DNA of 27,292 bases from an uncultured Erysipelotrichaceae bacterium (GCA_902783915.1 CACZSX010000079.1:1-27292); one strand, 5' to 3'; shown: positions 1 to 8,398, counted from the first letter of the stretch. The notes: generated by a model not told the origin, from the letters alone. Numbers and translations are program-made.

Positions 1-347
1 TCACCAACTAATTTTCTCATCTTTGTTTCATATGCTGTATAATTATATTCAGCAGTACAAGTTCTTTTACCACTTGCATACAATGGATAATTAAATCCTG
101 TTCCTGCTAGTACATGTTTTATAGGATCAACTGAAAATAATATTTCTTCACTACATTTTATTGTACAAACATCATTTTTTAAAACTTCAACGTCAGATGT
201 TGTTTTAAATGTAGTAACAGTTCTCTTACTTTCATCACATGTTATTTCTCTACTATCAGTTACAGCTGCTAAAATATTTGAATCACATGTTGCTGCATAA
301 GTAAAAGTTGGAATAATTAATAATAATATTAAGAATAGTTTTTTCAT
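1..347 (-). CDS. Secreted Cys-containing protein of unknown function (3' end outside window)
   Basis: An open frame on the minus strand starts at ATG 347 and runs off the left edge of the window, giving 115 complete codons. Residues 1-18 form a clear signal peptide (KKLFLILLLIIPTFTYA, cleavage near Ala-Ala), so the product is exported. The mature part has several Cys residues (for example NDVCTIKCSEE), consistent with disulfides or metal binding outside the cell. Its ATG overlaps the TGA of the upstream gene (ATGA, 347-344), so the two are very likely translationally coupled, and a GAGGT element just before it acts as ribosome site. I do not recognise the family. The C-terminus is not visible, so length and anchoring are unknown. 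Confidence 0.75.
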   Translation of the reverse strand, partial: MKKLFLILLLIIPTFTYAATCDSNILAAVTDSREITCDESKRTVTTFKTTSDVEVLKNDVCTIKCSEEILFSVDPIKHVLAGTGFNYPLYASGKRTCTAEYNYTAYETKMRKLVG

Positions 348-1006
348 AATATACCTCGATTCTTCCTCTTATTATTTATAATAATTATACTAATAATTAT
401 AAGTACTAATAAAAATCCACCTATAAAGAAGTATTTATATAATAATACAAATCCTATTATATCAAATTTAGTAACTTCTTCTTGAGGTTTAACCTCTTCT
501 TTTTCCTTATTTTCTAAACTTTCAATATATTCTTTCATTTTCTTTTCAAATTCTTTTTCACTCAAATTAACATTTGAATTTTCTTTACATAAATAGTAAT
601 TTTCATATCCAGTGCATAATTCATTTTTATAATATTTATTATAATGTGGAACACTTATTATTTTTGTAATTATTTTATAACCTTCACAATATGTACTATT
701 TGATGCATATATTATAATTTGTAATGTAGATCCTGGTTCTAAATCTTTTATTACATTTGAATTATAAGTTTCACCATTACTACTAGCTAAATACATATCA
801 TTAGTCAAATTATAAAATATTGCTTTATATGTAACTTTATCCCCTTTTATTTCTTTACTAAGTCTATATATAACATCATTTGCATCAGTTCTTAATGATG
901 CTTTTATACTATTGGTACATCTTGCATCAACCACATCATATTTTGCAAATAACTTAATTGGAAATAATAAAAGTAATAATAGTAAAATATATATTGCTTT
1001 CTTCAA
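344..1006 (-). CDS. Membrane-anchored extracytoplasmic protein of unknown function
   Basis: About 220 residues. The start is best placed at TTG 1006, because GGGTGATATT sits directly before it in the same arrangement as other genes here; the longer frame from GTG 1018 would begin inside that ribosome site. The N-terminus is a signal peptide (KKAIYILLLLLLLFPIKLFA). The C-terminus carries a single transmembrane segment (roughly residues 188-212) followed by a Lys/Arg-rich cytoplasmic tail (NNKRKNRG), a type I topology. A charged Glu/Lys region with coiled-coil character (residues about 145-180) precedes the membrane segment. Four or more Cys lie in the ectodomain. It shares a 4-bp ATGA overlap with the next secreted gene, suggesting a two-protein envelope unit. 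I cannot assign a family. Confidence 0.7.
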   Translation of the reverse strand: MKKAIYILLLLLLLFPIKLFAKYDVVDARCTNSIKASLRTDANDVIYRLSKEIKGDKVTYKAIFYNLTNDMYLASSNGETYNSNVIKDLEPGSTLQIIIYASNSTYCEGYKIITKIISVPHYNKYYKNELCTGYENYYLCKENSNVNLSEKEFEKKMKEYIESLENKEKEEVKPQEEVTKFDIIGFVLLYKYFFIGGFLLVLIIISIIIINNKRKNRGIL

Positions 1007-1070
1007 AATATCACCCACTTATTATCTATATATAATAATATCATAAATTTTGATTTGTTTAAAGGAAAAT

Positions 1071-1099
1071 TTGACTTTTTACTAAATATATGCTAGTAT
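1071..1099 (+). promoter_or_regulatory. SigmaA-type promoter of the L,D-transpeptidase gene
   Basis: TTGACT (1071-1076) and TAGTAT (1094-1099) are separated by 17 bp, with a TG extended -10 dinucleotide just before the -10 box. The ATG at 1090 that opens the longest reading frame lies inside this promoter, which supports the downstream start at 1123. Confidence 0.6.
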
Positions 1100-1122
1100 A
1101 CAACTCAATTTGGAGGGGTTTT

Positions 1123-1935
1123 ATGAGAAAGAATAGAAAGGCAATACTACTATCATTATTAACAATAGCGGGTATTGCAAGTTGTAGTATACAAAAAAGA
1201 GAATTAGATGATAATATTGAAGAATATAGTGTTATAGAATCAAATAGTGACAATAGAGATTTTTCTGATATAGAATTATGTGATAAAACTTATACCTATG
1301 AAGTTGAAACCGAAACATCTGCAAATGAAACATATCAAGATAAAACAGCATCCAAAGAAACTAGTGATTTTCTAGAAGTAGGAAAATATGCGTTTTTATT
1401 AGAAGATTCTGTTTTATATACTTTGTATGAAAATGAGATGTATAAAATAACTGACATAGAAAAATATCAAAAAGTATTTGTAGAATCATCAAATGGTGAA
1501 TATGCTAGAGTTCATACAGACAATGATATGATTGGATATATATCTATTAAATCTTTAGAATATTTACCAAAAGATTATATAGAACTAGATTTATCTGATC
1601 AAGAAGTAAAAGTATATAATGATGATGAATTAGTATTTAGAGCAAATGTTGTTACAGGAAAACCATCTACACCAACTGATGAGGGTTACACTGAAATATT
1701 AGAAAAAACTTACAAAAGATACTTAGTTGGTTCCGATTATAAAGTATGGGTTGAATACTTTTTCTCTTTTAATTACAGTGGTGAAGGATATCATGACGCA
1801 TCATGGCAACCAAGTTTTGGTGGTGATGCTTATCTATATAGAGGTAGTCATGGATGTTGTAATATGAGTATATCTAATATTGAATTAATGGATAGATATA
1901 TAGAAGTTGGTACAAAGAATTTAGTACATAAATAA
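1123..1935 (+). CDS. Lipoprotein L,D-transpeptidase (YkuD family) with SH3-like domain
   Basis: The 270-residue product starts at ATG 1123, preceded by GGAGGGG. A lipobox (GIASC, Cys at residue about 22) marks it as a diacylglyceryl lipoprotein on the outer face of the membrane. An acidic linker (about 23-85) leads to an SH3-like segment (about 90-150), then a YkuD catalytic domain from about 155 to the end. The active-site motif is SHGCCNM, where the first Cys of HGC is the expected nucleophile; Asn replaces the common Arg two positions later. The family makes 3-3 peptidoglycan crosslinks or anchors proteins to stem peptides, independently of D,D-transpeptidases. It is the only plus-strand gene in its neighbourhood and has its own promoter and terminator. 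That makes it notable beside a disrupted D,D-transpeptidase, although a compensating role is only inference. Confidence 0.85.
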   Translation: MRKNRKAILLSLLTIAGIASCSIQKRELDDNIEEYSVIESNSDNRDFSDIELCDKTYTYEVETETSANETYQDKTASKETSDFLEVGKYAFLLEDSVLYTLYENEMYKITDIEKYQKVFVESSNGEYARVHTDNDMIGYISIKSLEYLPKDYIELDLSDQEVKVYNDDELVFRANVVTGKPSTPTDEGYTEILEKTYKRYLVGSDYKVWVEYFFSFNYSGEGYHDASWQPSFGGDAYLYRGSHGCCNMSISNIELMDRYIEVGTKNLVHK

Positions 1936-1959
1936 AACTAGGAAATTCCTAGTTTTTTT
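1934..1959. terminator. Bidirectional terminator between convergent genes
   Basis: AAACTAGGAA and TTCCTAGTTT form a near-perfect stem with a T-run on the plus strand and a matching run on the minus strand. It separates the L,D-transpeptidase gene from the convergent gene ending at 1938. Its stem also encodes the last residues (KKLGIS-stop) of the minus-strand gene. Confidence 0.75.
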
Positions 1960-2684
1960 ACTAATCCCAAGTTATTAGTATGATCTTTATATTGATGTAA
2001 TAGTGTAATTAAATCATCATTATCAGAATTTAAATCACTTTTTAATACTTTAATTAATACCTTTTTATATTCATCACTAATTTCTGTTATATTTTCCTCT
2101 TCTATATCACCATTTAAATATAACTCCAATAGACCATTAATACGACATGCAATATATAACTCATCATCTTCACTTTCTACATGTTCTAATGCATTAGCAA
2201 TAGATATTATTCTACCATTATATATTCTCTCACTATTTTCAATTGTTTTTTCTGTAAGTTCTAATTTAGAATTTGGAATAACATATTTTGATCTATAATT
2301 ATTTTCGTAATCTACAATTTCACTAAAAAAATCAAGTATAACCTTACTATTAAGTACTATTAAAGAAAGAATTCCTAAAGTTGCATTACTTACAAATGCA
2401 AAAGTTGATACTGATGCTGCTAATAATAGTTTTAATCTCTTTCTATTATTTATACATATTCCTTTATTTTGAGTAGCTACATCTAACATATCATATGCTT
2501 GTTTTATTTGTTCATATGCATATTTCATTTCCGCTAGTCTTTGTGCTATTTCTTTTGCTTTATATAAAGATAAGTTACTGAGATCATTAACTTCACAATA
2601 TAATTTATAACTTTCAGTATCTAATCTATTAATCGCTTCAAATATAAGGTTTTCACTTTGTTCTATTGTTGTAATTTTCTCCAT
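1938..2684 (-). CDS. Hypothetical protein with central hydrophobic segment
   Basis: 248 residues, start ATG 2684 preceded by AGGTGG. The N-terminal third (about 1-75) is helical and charged with heptad-like Leu/Ile spacing, compatible with coiled coil. A hydrophobic stretch at about 84-120 (KLLLAASVSTFAFV, then TLGILSLIVLN) could be one or two membrane segments. The remainder is acidic and helical, with no Cys cluster or recognisable catalytic motif. No signal peptide is seen, so the N-terminus is probably cytoplasmic. The gene is flanked by terminators on both sides (1934-1959 and 2719-2744), so it is probably monocistronic. I do not recognise a family. Confidence 0.6.
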   Translation of the reverse strand: MEKITTIEQSENLIFEAINRLDTESYKLYCEVNDLSNLSLYKAKEIAQRLAEMKYAYEQIKQAYDMLDVATQNKGICINNRKRLKLLLAASVSTFAFVSNATLGILSLIVLNSKVILDFFSEIVDYENNYRSKYVIPNSKLELTEKTIENSERIYNGRIISIANALEHVESEDDELYIACRINGLLELYLNGDIEEENITEISDEYKKVLIKVLKSDLNSDNDDLITLLHQYKDHTNNLGLVKKLGIS

Positions 2685-2718
2685 AATACCACCTAATAAG
2701 GTTTATTCTAGCACATAA

Positions 2719-2744
2719 TAAAAAACTAGTAAACTAGTTTTTTA
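2719..2744 (-). terminator. Rho-independent terminator
   Basis: AAAAACTAGT and ACTAGTTTTT form an inverted repeat around a two-base centre, followed on the minus strand by a T-run. It overlaps the stop codon (2734-2736) of the upstream membrane-protein gene and ends the operon that contains ftsW and the FAD dehydrogenase. Confidence 0.7.
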
Positions 2745-3099
2745 TTGAAAGTATTGAATATATATTTAGTAATAAATCATAGAATAATAATATTACTAAG
2801 TAATAACTTAAATGTATATATTCTACTAATAGAATATTATTATATATAACTGATATTACTACTAAAAATATAAATAGTATTAAATATGATATTGGTAATA
2901 ATATATTATCAAATTCATATTTTTTCTTTTTTAATAATATAGTAAATATTATTGTTAATACTACATTTATACCAATAAAGAAATACATATATTTATTTAC
3001 CATAATGATAGTTGTAGTTAAACTATATACAAATATTGATGTTCCAAGAGTTAATGCAAAACATATATAATAAAGTATTAAATATAACTTATTCTTCAT
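2734..3099 (-). CDS. Small four-helix membrane protein, unknown function
   Basis: 121 residues, almost entirely hydrophobic, with four predicted transmembrane segments (about 5-30, 38-58, 66-88 and 93-115) and a basic loop KKKKYEF between the second and third. ATG 3099 is preceded by GAGGTG and overlaps the upstream gene by 11 bp, so the two are translationally coupled. No motif identifies a transporter or enzyme. It is the last gene of the minus-strand operon and stops inside the terminator stem. Confidence 0.6.
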   Translation of the reverse strand: MKNKLYLILYYICFALTLGTSIFVYSLTTTIIMVNKYMYFFIGINVVLTIIFTILLKKKKYEFDNILLPISYLILFIFLVVISVIYNNILLVEYIHLSYYLVILLFYDLLLNIYSILSIKN

Positions 3100-3643
3100 T
3101 TTGCACCTCTTCTGCTAATTCTATATATTTTTCAATTATTGATAATTCATTATTTCTTTTAATATTTTCAGTTGCATTAAATAAACTTACTTCAAATGCT
3201 TCTTCTAAATTATCGCGTAGTGTAATTTCATATGCAAACATATGCTCTTTATAAATATATTCATATGGTATTATAGCTGACATATACATAGTTGATACAT
3301 AGTTTTCATTTAGTATTTCATCAGTAAAGCCACATGCATCTTTAGCCTTAGTATAATTAGTTAATATTGCATTATCAGTATATAACTTTTTAATATTTAC
3401 TTTTCCTTCATAATTAGAATCTTTAATCTTATCAATAAAACTAATTATAAAGTCTTTACATTCACCATCTTTTAATTTATTAGCATCTTCTTTATATAAT
3501 TCTATTTTCTTATTAAAATCTTCTAATGATGGGAATTCTATCATTGTATTATAATTAAATAAATTTATTAATATTAGTATTATTAATATTACACTTGATA
3601 TAACTGTAAAATACATTATTCCATCTTTAATCTTATTTTTCAT
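3089..3643 (-). CDS. Single-pass membrane protein with extracytoplasmic domain, unknown
   Basis: About 184 residues. The start is taken at ATG 3643 because AGGTGA lies six bases before it; a longer frame from GTG 3652 would begin within that site. One transmembrane segment (about residues 14-32) is followed by an outward-facing helical, Lys/Glu-rich domain with two Cys (in DGECKD and KDACGF) that could form a disulfide. The 5' end overlaps the FAD-dehydrogenase stop region (3633), and the 3' end overlaps the next small membrane gene, giving a tightly packed three-gene string. I cannot name a family. Confidence 0.6.
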   Translation of the reverse strand: MKNKIKDGIMYFTVISSVILIILILINLFNYNTMIEFPSLEDFNKKIELYKEDANKLKDGECKDFIISFIDKIKDSNYEGKVNIKKLYTDNAILTNYTKAKDACGFTDEILNENYVSTMYMSAIIPYEYIYKEHMFAYEITLRDNLEEAFEVSLFNATENIKRNNELSIIEKYIELAEEVQNEE

Positions 3644-5084
3644 TTTTTTCACCTGTTAATATTCTGGCCATTTTAACGCCAGCACATGAGGCCATCATAA
3701 GACCAGTAGTAAGTCCTCCACCATCACCTATTGAATATAATCCATTTATATTAGTCATAAAATTCTTATCAAGTACTACTTCATTACTATAAAATTTTAT
3801 TTCAGGACCATATAATAAATTATCTGGGTGTGCAAATCCTTCTACAACTTTATCTACATCTTTTATAAATTGTAATATATCAGTCATTGTTCTATATCCA
3901 AGACCATATGTTAAATCTCCTGCTACTGCACCTTTTAATGTCGGAATTACACTATTATTCTCTAAATCTTCTGGCCATGTTCTTCTACCCCTATTTATAT
4001 CTCCTAATCTTTGTACCATTATTGCATTACCACCTAATCTATTTAGGTTTTGTGCAACATTTTCACCATATTCAATTGGTTTATCAAACGGATATGTAAA
4101 ATGATGTGATACAAGTATTGCTAAATTTGTATTAGTACTTTTTTTATCTTTATATGAATGCCCATTTACTAATGTAAGACCATTATCATATACTTCTGCG
4201 CTTACAAAACCACTTGGATTTTGACAGAATGTTCTTACTTTATCCCCGTATGGGAATGGTCTTCCTATAAACTTGCCTTCATACATATATTCATTTATCT
4301 TTTCCATTACTTTATCAGGGAGTTCATAACGAATACCAATATCTACACTTCCTAATTTTGTATTAATACCATGTTTAATACATATTTCGCTTAACCAAGA
4401 AGCACCTTTTCTACCTACTGCAAGTACTACTTTAGAGCCCATTATATCTTCATCAGTTTTATCCTTTAATTTATGTACTTTAACACCTTTAACACTTCCA
4501 TCTTCAATAATTAAATCTTTTACTTCAGTTTCAAATAACATATTGATATTATGTTCTTTTAAATAATCTTCTAATTTCCCATATAATATATGAGCTTTTT
4601 CGGTACCTAAATGTCTTATTGGATAAGATACTAAATTAAGATTATTTCTTGATGCTTTTTCTTGAAGTTTTTTTATTTCATCCATATGGTCTACACCATT
4701 TAATTTCTTATCAGCACCAAACTTTAAATAAACATTATCAGTATATGTAAGTAAATCTGTTATTTCTTTTTCAGACATATATTGTTTAAAATATCCACCA
4801 TCATTACCACCAAGATATATATTTCCATTTTTATCTCTACTAGATAAATGATAAGAATTTAATTTACCATCAGAAAAAGCACCAGCACCACTAAAACCAC
4901 ATGTAATATTACAATATGGTTTACAATTCACACAATGACCAACTTTTTCCATTGGACAACTTCTTTTTTCTACTGGTTTACCTTGATCTATCAATAATAC
5001 ATTTTTATAATTATTAAGTTCAATTAACTCATAAGCCAAAAATACAGCACTTGGTCCCATGCCTACTACTATTAAATCATACAT
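3633..5084 (-). CDS. FAD-dependent dehydrogenase (COG2509-type NAD(P)/FAD oxidoreductase)
   Basis: About 483 residues, starting at ATG 5084 with GGTGAT immediately upstream; the frame extends to a TTG at 5096 that lies in the ribosome site. The N-terminus carries a dinucleotide-binding fold (DLIVVGMGPSAVFLAYEL, a GxGxxA-type variant). A Cys-rich stretch follows (SCPMEKVGHCVNCKPYC, then CGFSGAGAFSDGKLN), which is characteristic of this uncharacterised dehydrogenase family. A C-terminal FAD-contact motif (GLYSIGDGGGLTTGLMMAS) fits the flavoprotein fold. The substrate is not known. It is probably cytoplasmic. The gene lies 42 bp downstream of ftsW in the same direction with no terminator seen, so it is likely co-transcribed, though a functional link to wall synthesis is not evident. 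Confidence 0.85.
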   Translation of the reverse strand: MYDLIVVGMGPSAVFLAYELIELNNYKNVLLIDQGKPVEKRSCPMEKVGHCVNCKPYCNITCGFSGAGAFSDGKLNSYHLSSRDKNGNIYLGGNDGGYFKQYMSEKEITDLLTYTDNVYLKFGADKKLNGVDHMDEIKKLQEKASRNNLNLVSYPIRHLGTEKAHILYGKLEDYLKEHNINMLFETEVKDLIIEDGSVKGVKVHKLKDKTDEDIMGSKVVLAVGRKGASWLSEICIKHGINTKLGSVDIGIRYELPDKVMEKINEYMYEGKFIGRPFPYGDKVRTFCQNPSGFVSAEVYDNGLTLVNGHSYKDKKSTNTNLAILVSHHFTYPFDKPIEYGENVAQNLNRLGGNAIMVQRLGDINRGRRTWPEDLENNSVIPTLKGAVAGDLTYGLGYRTMTDILQFIKDVDKVVEGFAHPDNLLYGPEIKFYSNEVVLDKNFMTNINGLYSIGDGGGLTTGLMMASCAGVKMARILTGEKNEK

Positions 5085-5126
5085 TTTTATCACCAATTTA
5101 ATTATAACGTATTTATTAAAAAATAA

Positions 5127-6215
5127 TCAACTATTATCTCTTGAAATATTTAATAATATTCCCATTTCCATTAATGTTATTAATAGTGAACTTCCTCCAT
5201 AACTTAAGAAAGGTAATGTTACACCTGTTATTGGTATTAATGATACCACTACCATAAGATTCAATAGTGTTTGAAAAGAAAGTTGAAATGTAATACCAAA
5301 TGATAAATATTTTGCAAATAAATCTCTAGATGATAATGATATTTTTATGCCTCTGTATATTATTGTTAAAAATAAAGCTGATACTATTAGTATACCTAAA
5401 AATCCCAATTCTTCGCTTATTATTGCAAATATAAAATCTGTTTGTGGTTCCGGTAAATAAAAATGCTTTTGTATTGAATTACCTAATCCTAATCCTAAAA
5501 AACCGCCCGGTCCTATTGCAAATAAGCTTTGAATAGCTTGAAATCCGCTACCCAATGGATCAATCCATGGATCTATAAAAGATAGTATTCTTTTAAAACG
5601 ATATGGCGCTATTAAAATAAGTATTACTGCTCCTATTACTCCAAATATGCCCGTTATATAGAAAAACTTCATATTTATTCCAGCAATAAATAATAAACCA
5701 ATAATACTCATTACTATTATTACACCTGTACCAAAGTCTGGTTGTAGCATTACTAAACCAAATACAAGTAATGTAATAAATAATATTGGTAATACACCTT
5801 TTCTAATATTTTTAATATCTTTTTCATTATTACATAAATATTTAGATACAAATATAATAAGACCCAATTTCATAAACTCACTTGGTTGAATACCAAAACC
5901 ACCAATACCAAACCAACTTCTACTACCATTTCTAATTTTTCCTATACCTGGAATTATTACTAATATTAATAATAAAAAGCAAACAAGTAGTATGATGTTT
6001 GCTTTATCTTTATAGTACGTATAAGGTATTTTTGATATTATAATCATTAATATAGTTCCTAATATTAAAAATATTGTTTGTAATTTTAAGTATTTGAGAG
6101 AATCATTAAATTTATATTCCGCCCATATACTCGATGATGAATATATCATCATAACTCCAAATATAGAAATTATTATTACTGCAAATAATAATATTAAATC
6201 TATATTTTTCTTCAC
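5127..6215 (-). CDS. ftsW: FtsW/SpoVE-type SEDS peptidoglycan glycosyltransferase
   Basis: 362 residues from GTG 6215, which overlaps the mraY stop by one base (TAGTG); the longer frame to 6272 would reach into mraY and begins with non-family residues. SEDS proteins polymerise lipid II into glycan strands together with a cognate class B PBP. Signature segments include GFQAIQSLFAIGPGG and FYLPEPQTDFIFAIISEELG, and a late proline-rich loop (PITGVTLPFLSYGGSS) typical of FtsW/SpoVE. About ten membrane segments are visible, as is usual. It sits directly after mraY in the expected division/cell-wall gene order, but murD and murG, which often flank it, are absent here. Its natural partner PBP is the one split by the mobile element, so its function may be compromised while the element is integrated. 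Confidence 0.93.
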   Translation of the reverse strand: MKKNIDLILLFAVIIISIFGVMMIYSSSSIWAEYKFNDSLKYLKLQTIFLILGTILMIIISKIPYTYYKDKANIILLVCFLLLILVIIPGIGKIRNGSRSWFGIGGFGIQPSEFMKLGLIIFVSKYLCNNEKDIKNIRKGVLPILFITLLVFGLVMLQPDFGTGVIIVMSIIGLLFIAGINMKFFYITGIFGVIGAVILILIAPYRFKRILSFIDPWIDPLGSGFQAIQSLFAIGPGGFLGLGLGNSIQKHFYLPEPQTDFIFAIISEELGFLGILIVSALFLTIIYRGIKISLSSRDLFAKYLSFGITFQLSFQTLLNLMVVVSLIPITGVTLPFLSYGGSSLLITLMEMGILLNISRDNS

Positions 6216-7207
6216 TATATCCACACTCCAAATGCTATACCTGCCATAGCAAGTATAAATCCTACAACCCAAAATCCTTTAACTATTTCCCTTTCATCAA
6301 TTCCTAATTTTTCAAAGTGATGATGAAGAGGTGTCATTAAAAATAATTTATGTTTAAATACTTTTATCCAAATAACTTGTAATATTACAGATAATGTTTC
6401 TATAATAAATACACCCATAACTGCTAAAAGTGTTATTTCGTGATCAGTTAAAATTGCTATTGTTGCAAGTGTTGCACCAAGTGCTAATGAACCTGTATCA
6501 CCCATAAACACTTTTGCAGGATTTGTATTAAATATTAAAAATCCTAATAGTGCACCTACTAATACAAAACAGAATATTGCAATATCTTGGTAACCTGATA
6601 CCCATCCAGAACCCCATGCAATAATACCTAATGCTAGAAATGCTATTGCAGAAAGTCCACCAGCAAGTCCATCTAACCCATCTGTTAAATTAACAGCATT
6701 AGATCCACCTACGAATACAAATAATATATATACTCCATAAAACCAACCCATATTTAATTTTATATTTAATGTATATATTTCAAGTAATGGTTCATTACCA
6801 CTCTTCATATATATAAAGAAAAATACAAGTGCAATTACAAGTTGTAAAAATAATTTTTGTAAACTAGTTAATCCAACATTAGTTCTTCTTTTAATACTTA
6901 AATAATCATCTAAAAAACCTATTAAAGCATAACTAACAAATACAAAGAAAACAATAAATAAATTAGGAGTAAATTCTATTTTATCAAATAATAATAGTGT
7001 AATTATTGATATAAATACTGCTAATATAAATATTATTCCACCCATTGTTGGTGTTCCATCTTTTTTCTTATGAGAGTCTTCTAAATATATACTTACTCTT
7101 TGTTTAATATGACTTCTTCTTAACATTGGTACAATAATTATACCTAATATAATTGATACTAAAAAACCAATCATTAATGATAATACTGATTTAGCAAGTA
7201 TTAACAT
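6215..7207 (-). CDS. mraY: Phospho-N-acetylmuramoyl-pentapeptide transferase (MraY)
   Basis: 330 residues from ATG 7207, with TTGGAGATGAT just upstream; the six extra codons up to 7225 overlap that ribosome site. MraY transfers phospho-MurNAc-pentapeptide from UDP to undecaprenyl phosphate, giving lipid I at the inner face of the membrane. Family motifs are all present: the aspartates in GFLDDYLSIK, NLTDGLDGLAGG, the FNTNPAKVFMGDTGSLALG loop and the HHH motif in TPLHHHFEKLG. About ten transmembrane segments are seen. It is followed by ftsW with a 1-bp overlap and preceded, after an 84-bp gap, by the C-terminal PBP fragment. Because a terminator inside the mobile element blocks read-through, mraY and ftsW probably need a promoter in the 7208-7291 gap while the element is integrated. 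Confidence 0.96.
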   Translation of the reverse strand: MLILAKSVLSLMIGFLVSIILGIIIVPMLRRSHIKQRVSIYLEDSHKKKDGTPTMGGIIFILAVFISIITLLLFDKIEFTPNLFIVFFVFVSYALIGFLDDYLSIKRRTNVGLTSLQKLFLQLVIALVFFFIYMKSGNEPLLEIYTLNIKLNMGWFYGVYILFVFVGGSNAVNLTDGLDGLAGGLSAIAFLALGIIAWGSGWVSGYQDIAIFCFVLVGALLGFLIFNTNPAKVFMGDTGSLALGATLATIAILTDHEITLLAVMGVFIIETLSVILQVIWIKVFKHKLFLMTPLHHHFEKLGIDEREIVKGFWVVGFILAMAGIAFGVWI

Positions 7208-7229
7208 AATATCATCTCCAAACATTACA

Positions 7230-7235
7230 ATTATA
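7230..7235 (-). promoter_or_regulatory. Possible -10 box of an internal mraY promoter
   Basis: A perfect TATAAT on the minus strand lies about 20 bases before the mraY ribosome site in an AT-rich gap, but no good -35 box is present 16-18 bp upstream. It would allow mraY-ftsW expression independent of the interrupted PBP gene. Weak evidence. Confidence 0.25.
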
Positions 7236-7291
7236 CTATAATATTTATTTCATTTCTAGTATAAGTATATTTTATTTTGTATATAAAATGC

Positions 7292-8329
7292 CTAATTGCC
7301 TAAAAGTAATCTTATTGTTCCACCCATCTTAATTCTATCACTAGCATTTGGAGATTGTTCTTTTATGTATTCTCCTGTACCACTATAATTAATTGTAAAA
7401 TCTCTTAATAATTTTATAGCCTCTTCTTTTTTCATACCCACTACATTAGGTACAGATATATATTTTATTTCATTCCAATTATACTCTTTAGGTTTTACGT
7501 CATCTTTAGGTATATTTAATATATTAATACAATCAGTTAATATTTCTTTTGCAATAGGTGCAGATACAGTACCACCATATTGTGTAACTCCTTTAGGATA
7601 ATCAATTGCAACATACACTATAACTTCTGGATTAGATGCAGGGGTAAATCCAATAAATGATACAATATAATTACCTACCATATAACTTCCATTTTTTACT
7701 TTTTGGGCAGTACCAGTTTTCCCACCCACAGAGTGACCTTCAATATATGCATTTCTACCTGTTCCATTTGCAACAACGCTTTCTAAAGCATATCTTACTT
7801 TTTTACTTGCTTCTTCACTTATTACTTTTCTTACAAAAGTTTTATCATATTCTTTTATTATATTATTCGTTTCGGGTTCAAGTATTCTTTTTACTATATA
7901 TGGTTTATATAAGTTACCTCCATTAATTGCTGCAGATACCGCTGTTATTTGTTGAATTGGAGTAACACTAACACCTTGACCAAAAGCAGTTGTAGCAAGT
8001 TCTACAGGTCCCACTCTATCTAATTTAAACAATATTCCATTTTCTTCACCATTTAAATCTATTCCTGTTTTTTGACCAAACCCAAACTTTTCTACATAAT
8101 TAAATAATCTTTCTTTGCCTAATTTTTGCCCCATTACTACGAAACCAGGATTACAAGAATTTTCAACTACTTGTAAAAAAGTTTCTGAGCCATGTCCTCC
8201 TGCTTTCCAGCATCTAATTCTTGCATTTTCTACTTGTATACTTCCTCCATCATAAAATGTATCATTAAAATCTATTGTATTTTCTTCCATAGATGCTGCT
8301 AAGGTAATTATTTTGAACGTAGCAACCAT
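7292..8329 (-). CDS. C-terminal half of interrupted class B PBP (transpeptidase remainder plus PASTA)
   Basis: 345 codons open from ATG 8329, but only codons after VATFK belong to the host gene; MVA and part of the next codons come from the mobile element. No ribosome site precedes ATG 8329, so this fragment is probably not translated. It carries the second and third penicillin-binding motifs, SCN (residues 58-60) and KTG (204-206, in GGKTGTAQKV), and a single C-terminal PASTA domain (about 289-345, VPNVVGMKKEEAIKLL). The catalytic Ser of SxxK is missing (ATFK instead of STFK). Joined to the fragment at 20528-21427 it completes a 633-residue SpoVD/FtsI-like protein. One PASTA domain resembles SpoVD, but in genomes with a single cluster PBP it can be the division enzyme. 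Confidence 0.92.
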   Translation of the reverse strand: MVATFKIITLAASMEENTIDFNDTFYDGGSIQVENARIRCWKAGGHGSETFLQVVENSCNPGFVVMGQKLGKERLFNYVEKFGFGQKTGIDLNGEENGILFKLDRVGPVELATTAFGQGVSVTPIQQITAVSAAINGGNLYKPYIVKRILEPETNNIIKEYDKTFVRKVISEEASKKVRYALESVVANGTGRNAYIEGHSVGGKTGTAQKVKNGSYMVGNYIVSFIGFTPASNPEVIVYVAIDYPKGVTQYGGTVSAPIAKEILTDCINILNIPKDDVKPKEYNWNEIKYISVPNVVGMKKEEAIKLLRDFTINYSGTGEYIKEQSPNASDRIKMGGTIRLLLGN

Positions 8330-8337
8330 TTAGATAC
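8292..8337. other. Left attachment junction of the integrated element
   Basis: Host PBP sequence (codons for IIT and beyond) meets element sequence at the TT dinucleotide 8313-8314. The element-side half-site is GAACGTAGCA followed by ACCATTTAG (8325-8333). The partner junction is at 20547-20548. The exact crossover bases are inferred from symmetry and from restoration of the PBP frame. Confidence 0.8.
8325..8333 (+). repeat. attP inverted-repeat arm (left)
   Basis: ACCATTTAG, the exact reverse complement of CTAAATGGT at 20528-20536; each is 10 bp from its TT crossover dinucleotide. Confidence 0.75.
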
Positions 8338-8352
8338 ATTTAAACATTGCGT

Positions 8353-8381
8353 TTGTTTTTTTAAATTATTTAGTATATAAT
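8353..8381 (+). promoter_or_regulatory. Promoter at left end of the element
   Basis: A perfect TATAAT (8376-8381) lies 17 bp after TTGTTT (8353-8358) and about 18 bp before the start codon of the plus-strand gene at 8399. It reads into the element, away from the PBP fragment. Confidence 0.55.
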
Positions 8382-8398
8382 GAAGTTGGTGGAAATTA

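Noticed and set aside
1090..1122. ATG at 1090 as start of the L,D-transpeptidase
   Set aside because: It lies inside the promoter and has no ribosome site; ATG 1123 has GGAGGGG and gives a proper lipoprotein signal.
7292..8329. Two independent functional proteins rather than one split PBP
   Set aside because: The C-fragment lacks the catalytic Ser and any ribosome site, the N-fragment lacks SxN and KTG, and the two join in frame at one codon.
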